Assembly: GCA_020445405.1 (NCBI GenBank)
Contig: JAGRGQ010000001.1
Location: 1 to 64,000, forward strand
Source: Gammaproteobacteria bacterium
Lineage (GTDB): Bacteria > Pseudomonadota > Gammaproteobacteria > Chromatiales > Chromatiaceae
DNA length: 64,000 bases
Reading direction: 5' to 3'
Shown piece after piece: positions 27,601 to 35,500 of the stretch. The position numbers were made by a program, and so were the translations under genes. The notes under the pieces are model-generated. The model saw only the letters and a list, made by a program, of their open reading frames with translations, had not been told where the DNA came from and ran no database searches. The first letter of the stretch is position 1. The number at the start of each line of letters is the position of its first letter.

Positions 27601-29586
27601 CGTCGCCAGTTCACCTATCTGCCGGACGAAGGCTTCAGCGGGCGGGACAACGTCATCTATCTGGTCACGGATCCAAGCAGAAACCGGGATGCGGGATACA
27701 TAAGCTTTAACATTAATAAACCACCAGTTTGTACTGAAATTATTGATAAAATTGCAATCGATGAAGATGAGACCAGGGTGCTGCCCATCTTTATGGACGA
27801 CGCGGATAACTGCGGCGACCGGCTGCAGCCCAAACTGCAGCGTTCGCCCACCAAGGGCGTTGTGACCGCGCTGGACAGGGACTCCATCTCCTACCGGTCG
27901 TTCAAGAATGTCACCGCGGGCGTGGACAGTTTCTCCTACGTCGCCTACGACGGACTCAATCGCTCAGAACCCTGCGCGGTTACGGTGACCATCCAGCCCA
28001 ACGAAAAGCCGAAGGCGATCGGACGATCGCTGGTGGTACAGAAAAACTCGGGTCACAGCGATCCGCGCAACAGCATTACGCTGGCCGGGGATGACGATCC
28101 GCAGCAGCAGCTCACGTTCAGCTTTCCGGGGACCAGCAACCAGCGCGGAAGCGTGCATGCGGCGCAGCGGCTGTCGGCGCATGCGATGCTGGTCACCTAT
28201 GCGCCCAGACGCGACTACGCCGGATTGGACGGGTTCAGGTTCCTCGCTGACGACGGCAAGAAGCGGTCGACACCGGCCACGATCAATATCCGGGTCAACG
28301 CGCCGCCGCTCGCCAGGCCCGATTTTGCCACCACCGACGAGGATGTGCCGGTGGTGATAGATGTACTGGCGAATGACGCAGATCCGGATGGCAAGCAGGT
28401 CAGGCTGGATCGCTTCGATGCCACCGCCTACGCCGCCGATTCGACCGCGGTGGCGGATATCATCCGTGCGGGTAACGCGCTGAAAGTGTCCCCGCGTCCC
28501 GGATACTTCGGCGAGTTCCAGTTCAAATATCAGATCAAAGACAGCGACGACGCCGAGGCTGAGCAGCCGGGCATCGTCACGGTGACCGTGGTCCACGTCA
28601 ACCATCCGCCGCAGGCGAAGGACGACGCGGCAGACACCCGCGAGGATGAACCGGTTCGGATCGACGTGATGGCCAACGACAGCGATCCCGACAAGGACGA
28701 TGAACTCTACATAGACCGGGTGACGCAGGCCGGGCACGGCCGGGTCGTCAACGAGAGCGGCAAGGTGCTCTATATACCCGAGGCGAACTGGTCGGGAGCG
28801 GATAGCTTTGGCTACACTATCCGCGACCAGGATGGCGAGGAGGCGGGCGCCCAGGTCAGCGTGACCGTGACACCGGTCAACGATCCGCCTTTCATTCCCG
28901 ATCAGAAATATTTCCTCTGGTGCTGCAGGCAGGCCGCGTTGAAGGTGCTGAAAGACGCCGCCGATCCGGACAGTGCGATCAATCCGAAAAGTCTGAGCAT
29001 CACCAGCGCGCCGCATAAGGGCAGCGCGGCGGTCAGGCCGGAGCAGGGGGATATCACCTATAAACCGGATCCCGTCTATCGCGGCAGGACGGCGTTGGAG
29101 GTAACCGTCAGCGACGTCGGGGGGGCCGTCTCCAAACCCGCGAAAATCACGCTGACCATCGGCTCGGTCGCCGGACTGATCAACGAGATCGTACCGTCGG
29201 AGTCGCGCATCGAATTGTACAATGCGCAGGCGGAGTCGCTCGATATCAAGGGTTGGACCATCGCCGGCTATACCATCGGCAGCCAACCCGGGCGGGAGTC
29301 GTACAGCCGCCTGCCCAAAGAGAGCGGCGTGGATCCCTCCACCCGCTTTCCCAGCGGTGCCCACCTGGTGCTGACGCTGCCGGGGGCAGATCTGCGCTTC
29401 GGCCGGATAGAACTGCGTGACGCGGGCGGCCGGCTGCGCGAGGCGCTGGCACCGGATGACACCTGCTACGAAGAGACCGGATCGGGCCGGCGCTCACTGG
29501 CAAGGCGCTGGGACGGCTTCGGCGCGAACAACGCCTGCCTCGAATTCCACTGGGTGAAAAAACCTACCCTGGGAGGGGCGAACTGA
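15685..29586 (+). CDS. Giant exported multidomain protein 1 (4633 aa): carboxypeptidase-regulatory-like, Big_5, CARDB, DUF11, cadherin-like repeats, C-terminal lamin-tail-like domain
   Basis: A signal-peptide-like helix (about residues 37-55) is preceded by a long N-region. Then, in order: a carboxypeptidase-regulatory-like domain (about 58-130); Big_5-type Ig domains (about 630-730 and 1197-1310); beta-propeller-like segments with LVIVD-style IYDVSNPATPGF; a proline-rich linker (nt about 23290-23370); a CARDB domain (nt 23400-23690); a DUF11-like domain (nt 24050-24450); and seven or eight cadherin-like/VCBS-type repeats (nt 26730-29150) with motifs such as DEDVPVVIDVLANDADPDG. The last 140 residues resemble a lamin-tail domain (LINEIVPSESRIELYN ... 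SLDIKGWTI). There is no autotransporter barrel or obvious sortase-type anchor. It is probably a periplasmic or cell-surface structural protein or adhesin. The GTG start is uncertain. The stop overlaps the start of giant gene 2. Confidence 0.88.
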   Translation: MTNKNTVKTAAVAHGERCPANFGQLETDCAWSRIGRSILFLLLLVCACSQAAGSAGGLLFGQVFEDRNGLALADAKVELWHGKRSSSPPAVTARSDDSGRFQISVTPGPTTLRISAQGYSEAFRTLLFPVGKAKRVADIRLSRRTPIPPFDFRIGTRHQLQPGEAELQVPPGAFGEPVELFVTGLTPQAVVAPLPPGWRPRWTFEVQADSRALTAPLLVQMRQPPESGTLLASFDMAAQQWRRLEQGKPTGADGSTLFPLPGLGTVALLTADPAPFAPAMPEAGSVLQGVEAAAVPPSLEAGFTPLPEALFLRESGTVAVRVTLNAADRLPSGTLIGVELRESYHFHDGSVLLPEPRLYDHRLYRSAGQLSGEFMVAPDAIGLPVSQLSDGGITLHARHPDVLNGTVLLDSAGGRLSAGLSALGITVPEGALEHALPARMWLTPEPPELSALTYGVIGGFVLDLAGEHLHKPASLDLSAPLQLPKGKELLLFRTVQALQRSYYQLVAMPLSPEREKAWGLPGITEGGQYHLLRIDSPVGFARIGLSGAAIRGGGVLVNALNTRLAGVADAAAGGVVMPLPLGDHRLAARQPDTGLRGESPLRVRAEAQLQSVDIALKQHPLAVVKLSPAEGEKQVGTGAAIAIDLSERLDAASVDSASVRLYRGDERVDGSVELQSDGQSLLFRPARLLSENSLHRIEIAAGLRDRFGNPLAGNQPDGRYSSRFTTRDNTPPEPPEAGKIIAGTPDEKGIAVISGTQGSVEAGVLVTVRNRTTGVLASTQAGEDGGFSLAIAAGLIDNLELVLLDEGGNERILDIGRVTPPPGTAVLNATGGEIQGEKGTVAVIPKGLVGPDTIVRAEPLDTRGMVNPFSRELPGFIAGAMKFDVSGFEVADLLELELSIDGYPNFTTRDRVPLFRIERELRLPDELKPGSRLTLRLKALDQARQRAEISAEIEIVEKVTDAGSRIEQFDGAPSLQMVLPQQASPGQTIKVSARGDPPNIKFRFPASPILTGEEQFLLFAVREVNGKPFWDLADRAELKTLEDGSRVIQTTSPPYRGIRKDTSQLVMAVFASSSLAFVQAVNGITGGAHQVTQRIHQGVTDLDGARGVGGDTANAVADSLKGFEGLHALGTSLQSLTSWPDRNPHEFSVIPVRAGMPTTISVIREDTNTRMYAMDVPAMPPGSFSEVLVLGEDDNDLQVTGVTSPANHAVPLDATLALSFSHLIEPGSVNENSLRILDAKGNSIPARRDTNLNRDESAYIATITPEHPLDANAVYTLVATGAIKRAGQDLQQGEGLKEDFKFRFTTGGGLELAGKAELPWAKSFDVADDLLLVSQREASQGVNSFVTVDAANAGKPRVLKTTPLSLDRYGPIWSVRLMPDVDFVGRREQPVKGDLALVSAGNSGTFSSIQIYDVSNPATPGFRSNNLVSLPLDVVQESARLLVLPTLSNSMQTGSLALTDPNAAARSARGFIGGMALDWEVRDAFTANIDGIPKTTAYPWKVVTDNHSTLYFINVGIGLMTIDLTKAIPQGSPVTRGERFGPSYIPRDKAGAIVVRDDGKLQIRSSQFSITRPSHMERVGERVDVVGTISDNSIAEIRINGFRADISAPAGGRALTFEVKDLPLKEGVNELRATAFAGNGSELDSITQWVLRDYSENPLAGPGSVTLGLPPLSVVKSAAIAVGAGVKNAGQFDELWINGRIVAHCGSTAKQMRRTQRDRTASAGSVCEGSAEIALHPGVNSVVATAINLDEEFPEPYSAADLWVEEGLVLAVKDDLDIFDSSGLVRIRHLPIGTDEQPGKAVRVSVARGVTVDLDDDGKSGQQENEDGDEITLFDESRNLALLGEVAGKRLTFVDITEPHKAKVLGRMPSEHAIYSAAAVPDEGIAYVAADGALLTVDLTRAHHDGLLDLNGDGSDDRILNSLPIKGGGAQDVRVNAEKGLVYVLQRDLGVLIFRRSSACSRDYGVDITQIPERREVRFATQDLERTRLLKGLLEGMKSAQCAGQGFELNKNAALLSQGSSACIWADDAQCSTAYQPGLSDYDFEFIVPYQRITEAKACAIAMEDAIHDQPGLESADVSVFPVRDIALETAYRDVQPVTGDSCGGGDDIYGDLCLGRNGNILKWILEGEWVQSEDEIYNNHYDLDQVLERLKQPLHPPIGDDTDRYSERVDPRSGKRVAILKAGAESEPTHVPRLEGREWACLEDFALNQSAARIRIKGVGLGDVPVQSPVYSKKLHKVAKAGMRTLYGLLLSSPTGNRHMLDSSRAEYQGEKGCLTRVDKPEQADKIEQFGFKRCESFTEYIASRALLSVKLKLTDQEGRPLLTEQQALLGYRMFRHKADVGPQIDNEEAANQFIIDVLKFIDEVSAHEGVKDAYKRTVDGFSDGSERKRRLQLCNEQYLPRYKPELGAGDLRLKVPARLYNSSYVTGRSVNLALYHNDLEQARVSCDLQPGESHFLDKKGKLPKNCIDLDLRLQQVLDPDEEKALKKQPLFEIEPKLTGIHRVQFVADPEERYSEYDKGNNYDGFYYYLIGSNSSATPPQTTAVRPPPPKALPDPPASAACLIGQRAPPSPRLQLIALADKQYETAVAPGGDVALSWIVRNTGNEDITDIAVQDSRVGRISFPDLAAGQDATLDRQLKIEKTRDRPIIGISTVRGSDQEKNSVGPVSSVVKINVVAPPRGNPVVRIYSPPKQKPPFETQADSMPVWGYVESDEPLDWVRVNDKPVKVQQDEPGLYRFETETSDKYVPVAKEKITAIEVVARTRGESEGSDRVEVAWKGPDKKQPGQSDTRLRVIKRVRTQGLEGWHERVRAKPGDQLEYRILIVNDGPSDLRQVTVSDLDLIQPYIENDRAVKDAAGNPLFVLELPPMAPFDLAAGDDTQRDLVFKLPDDVGGGRIANRFYAAGIDSADLPVAGSDQAEVLIDAPAVKDDPKGGLALDPGIVLLRKPSGDDKKPTRPEHISVQLKVARVADGEDVTDSTKTRFEVADQILNPLAGRGGKTNPLVKVLWDKLKGFLSKKIQQKLDEKTKDKTGGKVSFKVPAMAQLEFAADGKMTAKSEGINMIRAVHQAPDGSEIYSNYALVIVGIGYVESIDIQPRSFASFGPQAVQYLTNLLAQKIKGDDDYNLLELNIPMFLVAPQKEAWGWSDYLTKWGPYLANWLGSTGFAELTSVKLDFLGGAISGVDILEAARYLLKLIPPVTVVVPTPVGPVPVAVPVGWFLAQLVGPTASQMVDFKAEGGAVSVRSSFPKGFVSAQAPGLGRVTGTLDFSASGFGLAKDDFLVFVGPELLSTELRPVNAADYPRLPKGSREAEIIVAGQRKGTTTLELELWEKSSGKERKVNSTSLSVEVVDPPANPADALPPILVEPANNKKVLVPQGGPRRLRVKLLETAAGSDQEIHVTEGNRQILAWARASEMKITQGDKGRVLSFARIGQQERITAPGKVKPEEKPIGIGLPNNADLVNYVGGGRMDAYLASLLPELSPETISKYREKAVQAVVPGCPYAGDIPLTLLADTPSEGLGNVSLDVKISFTAGKDDKGAAECQLVLKSYALGFPAPNFFNTYKFDATQGSHLLSDQGAPDATVAQFVDERNFLERLADYASWFSVIKIKPSDFYHGLEFEKEIAAAKPGRVHAGVETGAAIFGDDRADSYAPYEGMGGLTVQVVKSDEAGKQPPQCEDQLLWTLLDRPLDIRLQGASRSRDEADGMARLDVKIVGKPGRGELSGGTRKDRGSFEYRYTATRSGLDNFLYKVVEGKLESRQCKVNVLVIKLPEIGLPGIDFELPPPFCLPTYVKTEKNQPVDVTLLGFTLRSKIPGLPFAELTFDEFKPEGAVLKGLLDYFGYDQEQPLPFKGSVKGFPRKSKIGITSVRYVPDKDSFGLDMFFYKVDDGTRESRYCPVVVDVFDTPVDRKPEAINKSHDCSAQNGPVKSLFGGIDPEGAKLDIEVAPAGQPGHGKIIEMGPLLHSHKHTRRQFTYLPDEGFSGRDNVIYLVTDPSRNRDAGYISFNINKPPVCTEIIDKIAIDEDETRVLPIFMDDADNCGDRLQPKLQRSPTKGVVTALDRDSISYRSFKNVTAGVDSFSYVAYDGLNRSEPCAVTVTIQPNEKPKAIGRSLVVQKNSGHSDPRNSITLAGDDDPQQQLTFSFPGTSNQRGSVHAAQRLSAHAMLVTYAPRRDYAGLDGFRFLADDGKKRSTPATINIRVNAPPLARPDFATTDEDVPVVIDVLANDADPDGKQVRLDRFDATAYAADSTAVADIIRAGNALKVSPRPGYFGEFQFKYQIKDSDDAEAEQPGIVTVTVVHVNHPPQAKDDAADTREDEPVRIDVMANDSDPDKDDELYIDRVTQAGHGRVVNESGKVLYIPEANWSGADSFGYTIRDQDGEEAGAQVSVTVTPVNDPPFIPDQKYFLWCCRQAALKVLKDAADPDSAINPKSLSITSAPHKGSAAVRPEQGDITYKPDPVYRGRTALEVTVSDVGGAVSKPAKITLTIGSVAGLINEIVPSESRIELYNAQAESLDIKGWTIAGYTIGSQPGRESYSRLPKESGVDPSTRFPSGAHLVLTLPGADLRFGRIELRDAGGRLREALAPDDTCYEETGSGRRSLARRWDGFGANNACLEFHWVKKPTLGGAN

Positions 29587-32500
29587 TGCGCCTGCCCCGC
29601 CGCCTTCCCCTGGTCTTGCCAAAACGGCGCATGAAGCGGTTTTGCACCATGATTCTGGTGGGGTTGCTGGGGGCGGCGACCGTCGCGGATGCGGTACTGC
29701 AGCCAACCGCTATCCAAGCCGGTGCGGGCAGTTTCGGCTCAATCCGCATCCCGGTCTACGGTATGCAGCTGGAGCTGGATACGCGGCCGGATCTGGACGG
29801 GCTGCAGACGGGCATGACCGCGGTCAAGGATTTCCCGTCCGGGGTGATGACGGTGGTGGGACAGCCCGGCCTCGCTGTGCAGCCGGCGCTTCCCGCGGGC
29901 GCGGTGGTCAAGGCCGAAATCAGCGGGCCGGCGTACGGCGAGGAGTTGCATACCATCGAGGGGCCGCCGAACGGCCTGCTGGAGCTGCCCAATTTACAGG
30001 TCCCGGGCGATTACGTACTGCGCAACGTGCGTCTGGAAGACAGTCGCGGCAACATCATCCTGCGGCGCGCTCCGGGCAGAGAGCGCATTCGCATCAAAGT
30101 CATCAAAAAGCTGCTGGTAACCCAGGTCACCAGCCGTGCGCTGACGCTGGATGAGATCCAACAGAAGGGGATCGTAATCGATGAAAAGAACTTCAGCGCA
30201 GTCAACTTCACCGTCGGCCTGACCCTGGGGAGCGAGAAGGTGGAGATCGATATGCCCATCGCGATTCCCACCCCGCAGGCCGAGTTGACGCAGCTGCGTC
30301 CACCCGACCTGACCCGGCTGCCGTCGGTGCAGCAGGCGTTTGACCGGATCAATATCCCGAACTTCTCGCTCAGTGGATTTCAGATGCGGGTTCCCCCGGA
30401 CCTGGAGGAGGGCAAGGGGATCGAACTGCCGCCGATCAACGGGGTGATCGTGATACCCGGTAACATCGGATTCCTGAACCAGTTCTTCAGCGTGATACTG
30501 CAGGCGACCAACGTGGCTCCGGACGGATCGGAGCTGATTCTGCGCGAAGCCCGGGCAACTATCGCGCTGCCTTTGGGCAGAGACGGTATCAAAGCCAGCG
30601 GCGACGACCCGCTGCGGGTGGCGCAGACCCGCGATCACGGCATACAGGAGAGTCTGCCGCTGCTGGACGCGGACGGAGAGGCGAGCATCGCGCCGCAGGC
30701 GACCAACCAGGCCGAGTTCCTGGTGGAGGGGTTGAGCGAGGGAACGCACCGGGTCGACTTCGACATCAGCGGGGATCTCTATATCCCGCAGCTGGGGAAA
30801 ACGCTGCCGATGACGGGCGAGGCGGGCGGGTTGGTGCAGGTGCGCAATCCCACCTTCAGTATCACGCTGGCGCATCCGGACGTGGTTCGCGAGGGAGAAG
30901 CCTACTCGATCTTCGCTACGGTCACCAACACCTCCTCCACGCCGGCGAATCTGTTTCAGCTGGGTCTGAATACGCGCAGCATGTCCGGCGCCCGCCTCGA
31001 CGACGACGAGCAGGATCTGAAAAAGCTCGACTCTCTCGGACCGGGACAGGCGGAGAGTTTTGAGTTCAAACTGGTGGCGATGACCACCGGAGAGGTGACC
31101 GGCACCGTACTGCTTGCCGACGAGGGGATCAACGGCAGTTTCATCCTGACCACCGGCGTGGGCGATACCGGTATTCCGCTCTCTCCGGACACGCTGGTGC
31201 TGCCGAAGGAGGCGCGCTATCTGCCCGATCGGCCGGATCTGCTGTTTCAGGCGGTGCGGCTGCTGGGGCAGGCATACAGCGTCGCCACCGCGCCGGCGGG
31301 CACGCTGCCGCCCGAAATTCCGCGCATGCGCAAGAGCTTCGTGTTCGATCAGGCGGTGGGACTCGCCCGGGCCGGTCTGCGCACCCGCTTCGGTCAGACC
31401 GCGTTGGGCGCTGCCCGCGATATCGCGATGGACTACCTGGGCGGCGATATGCAGCGTCTGGATGCGCTCTATCCCGACGACGAAGCCGCGCGGGAACAGC
31501 GCCGGGCCGATCTGATCGCGTTCGATACGCTGCGCCGGCTGGCGGATGCCGGGCACGACTTCTCGCGGGTGATGGGAGAGATGCTGGCGGCGCAGATGAC
31601 CGATCCGCACCAGCTCGACCGGCTGCAGCAGGAGTGGGCCGATGTCTACGCCTCGCGCCCGGCACATCTCTCGTTCGGTGTATCCAGCCGGGGCCCGCCG
31701 CCGGAGCTGCGTATCACAGACGCTTCGGGAAAGGCGCTGGGCCGTCTGCGCCCGGCCGATCCGGTCCGGCGCGAGTTGCCTTACGCGGGGCGGCTGCCGC
31801 TGTTTGCGCAGCAGGATCAATCCGCCGCCATGCTGCTGTTGACCGCGCCGGAATCGGACAGCTACGAGATGGCGTTCGGCAGCGACCCGACCAAGGCGCT
31901 GCGTGTCAGCCTGATTCTGCCCACCGCCGGGGGCATGGAGCAGATCCTGTTTCCGGAGACCGAGTTGGAAACCGCTGGCAGGGGCGTCGTCCGCTGGCGG
32001 CGCGACGGCGAAATCGAGCCCCGTCTGGAGCTGGATATGGACGGGGATGGCCGGCCGGAGCTGACGCTGGAGCCGGAGGTCCGCTCAGCCATTGCCGACC
32101 GCGGACCGAAACTGCTGGGCGTCAAGCAGTGGTCGAAGGGGGCGCGGCCCAGCATCAAGCCCGATTTTGAACACGGCGATCCGCTGGGCCGCATGCTGGG
32201 TCTGCTCTATGACGAGCCGGTGGAGGCCGGGAGCGCGACCGATCCGGCGCGCTACCTGATTCCGGAAAACCACGTGACCCAGATAGCGATGCAGCCCGAC
32301 CGCCGTCTGCTGTTCATGGTGCTGGAGAAACCTGTCGGTCCCTTCGTCGCGCGCGAACTGACGGTCAGCGGTGTCGCCGATCTCAACGGGAATCGGCTGG
32401 AGGATGGCGTCAGGATTATCGCGCCCGACCCGGCGCGCGGCATCGGCGGGCGCTTCCGGGGTCAGGTGGTGCACGCGGACGGCAGGCCGGTCCCCTATGC

Positions 32501-35500
32501 CAGCGTCAAGTACATTCAACCCATCGAGAAGCAGGCGCTGCTGAGCGGCGGCTGCATGGGCTCTTCGGAGGTCCGCGATGCGGTCATCACCAGCTATGAT
32601 GCGGACCGCGAGGGTCGCTTCAGCATCGACTACGTGCTGCAGGCGGACTTCCCTCCGGATTGCCCGGACAACGTGGATATCTGGCTGAACGAGCACAGCC
32701 CGCCGGGCACCCAGAACTTCAAGCTGGAAGCCACCGACCCGGAGACCGGCGAAATAGGCAAGCTGTCCACCCGGATCCATTTCGACGGACAGAGCATGGG
32801 CCTGAAAGTGGTCATCCGCGGCTATGGAACGATCAAGGGCAGGGCGGTGGACGAGGAGGGTAATCCGGTACGCGGCGGCGATCCCGGAACAAGCGAAGCA
32901 CTCTGGATCCGGGCGCGCAACATCAGCACGGGCGAGTGGTTCAGCAGCTGGGTCGACGGCGACGGAAACTACTCGTTTCCAAGGGAGTTCACCGCGGCTG
33001 ACGCCAAGGTCACCGAGGTCCCGCGGATGCCCACCGGCAACGTGATTCTGCAGCTTGTCCGGCCCGGCGACGGCTACACCGCGGTGACCACGACCAACGT
33101 GCCGGGCGGGGGATCCACGGTGACCCAGGATCTGATGATGATCCCGCCGAACCGCTATGGCAAGGTGAGCGGACGGGTGATGGAGGCCGACGGGGTGACC
33201 GGCGCGGCCAACGTGCGGGTGCAGATAGCCGGCGAGGTGCTCACCGGCATCGATCTCTACAGCCGTGCTTACGGACAGTCCGTGGTCGGCTCGACCCATA
33301 CCGACAGGGAGGGCCATTTCAGCTTCGACAGCATACCCACCGGTCCCATCGACGTGCGCGCCTTCCGCCAGGCCAGCTACGAGCAGGCGCGCGTCGAATC
33401 GCATCTACAGGAGGGCGACGAAGCAACGCTGGTGCTGATTTTTCCCGGGACCGGTGGCACCGTGCGCGGTCTGGTGCGGGATGCCTTCAGCCAACCGGTG
33501 CCGGGGGCCACCGTGGCCGGTGGGCCCACGCTGACCGAAGCCGACGAGAACGGATTTTTCGAGATCAGGGGACTGCCGCTGGGTGAGTACACGATCTACG
33601 CCCAGTCCAAAAGTTCGCCGGCGCTGGGCCAGGTGAAGGTGCAGACGCTGGGCCCGAAGGATGTGCAGGAGGTGGTCATTACGCTGCAGCCGCTGGGTTC
33701 GGTGGGCGGTACGGTCTATCAGGCCGACGGCACCACACCGGTCAGATCACAGACCGTACAGCTGTGGGCGGAACCCAACAAGGGAGTGCTGGCGGAAACC
33801 ATCAGCGACGACCGCGGCGTTTTTCGCTTTGACGACTATCCGCTGGGCAACTATTCGGTACGCGCGGTCAGCAGGGACCACGGCGACGGCGGTATGACCT
33901 ATACCACACTGCGCTATGCCGGCGACCGGCGCGACGCGGATATCGTCTTCCGCGGGATGGGGGAGATCCGGGGACGGGTGATACAGCCCAACGGTACGCC
34001 GGTGCTGTCCGACGTGATCGTCACCGGCAAGGTGTGGCGCATCTTCAGCAGCGGAGAGGGGGAGAAAGGAGACCTGTTCCTGCAGTTCGTGCGCTCGGTC
34101 CAGTCGCAGGTTGACGAAGCCACTGCGGGGCAGATCGAGGGTGCGCTGCAGTCCGCGGGACTGTCTCAGCCACCCAGCGACTTTTTCATGCTGGTGGATG
34201 AGTCGCGCCTCATTGCGAGCGATGCCAGGGGTCCCAACGGCGAGCTTACCGGAGAGTTCCGTTTCAGCAACGGCCTGGCCGGCTCGTACAAGGTTGCCGC
34301 GTTCGGTCCGTTTCTGGCGCCTGCCGAGAAGCAGGTGGAGATACCCCGCACCCGGGAACCCGGGCGCCGCCGCGTCGACGCCGGCGACGTAGTGCTGGAG
34401 CCTGCCACCGGCAAGGTGCGCGGCACGGTTTATATGCCCGACGGCAAAACGCCGGTGGGTGCCGACGTCACGGTGCGCATCCGTTCACTCGACAGCTCCG
34501 GCAGCGTGATGACCGCCACCGGCGGCGTCAGGCAGCCGGTGCTGCCGGAGTACAGCGTTACCACCGACAACAACGGCCGCTTCTACTTTCCACTGGTGTT
34601 GCGCGGGCGTTTCACGCTGAACGCCGACACCGGCACTCCCGAGAGGGGCCTGAATGCGAAATCCGCCGGGCAGATTCAAACCGCAAGATTCGCCGACGAT
34701 GAGGGCAGGCGGCTGTTGAATGTGCGCCTGCATGGCAGCGCCAACGGCGTGGTGCCTGCTGGAGAGACGCTGGAGACGGAGATCCGTCTGCTGGACGCGG
34801 TCGGTATCCGGCTCAAAGTGGTGGAGAACGACGGCAGCACGCCGGTTCCTTTTGCCAGGGTGACGCTGCGCACGGCGTCCACGCTGGATGCGGACGAAGA
34901 GGCCTCCATGGCGCGGGTATATACCGATAAGCAGGGCGTGGTGGAGCTGTTTCCGGTTATCGAGGGGCGCTACTCCATCAGCGCCGCACAGCCGCTTTCA
35001 CCGGCCCGCGGCCGCAGCGAGGGCGTCGTCGAACGGGAAACGGGCAGGCACCAGCCGCTGCTCTCCACGCTGACCCTGGGCGCGGTTACCAGCGCAGCCG
35101 GAGAAGTGGTGAAGGCCAGCGTGTTCGGCAGCGTGACGGGACGCGTGTTGCAGGCGGATGGCAGTGCGCAGACCAATCCGGTGCAGGTAACGGTCAAGGT
35201 GGCCGGTGCGAGCCTGCTGGCATCCACCGACGACGGCGGCCGCTTCAGCCTGACCGATGTACCAGGCGGGACGTTGCAGATCGAGGCGTTCGAACCCTTC
35301 ACGGCGCGCAGGGGGCTGGCGGTGGCGCGAATCGACCGGCAGGATCAGACCGCGGATGTCACGCTGCGGCTGATCGGTCTGGGTACCGTCGGCGGTACGG
35401 TGCTGAGCAGCGACGGCAAACTCAGGATGTCGGGCCTGGATGTGATCCTCTACCCGGAGGGCCGTTTTTCCGATCGCCTGATCAGCCGCAGCGACAGACA

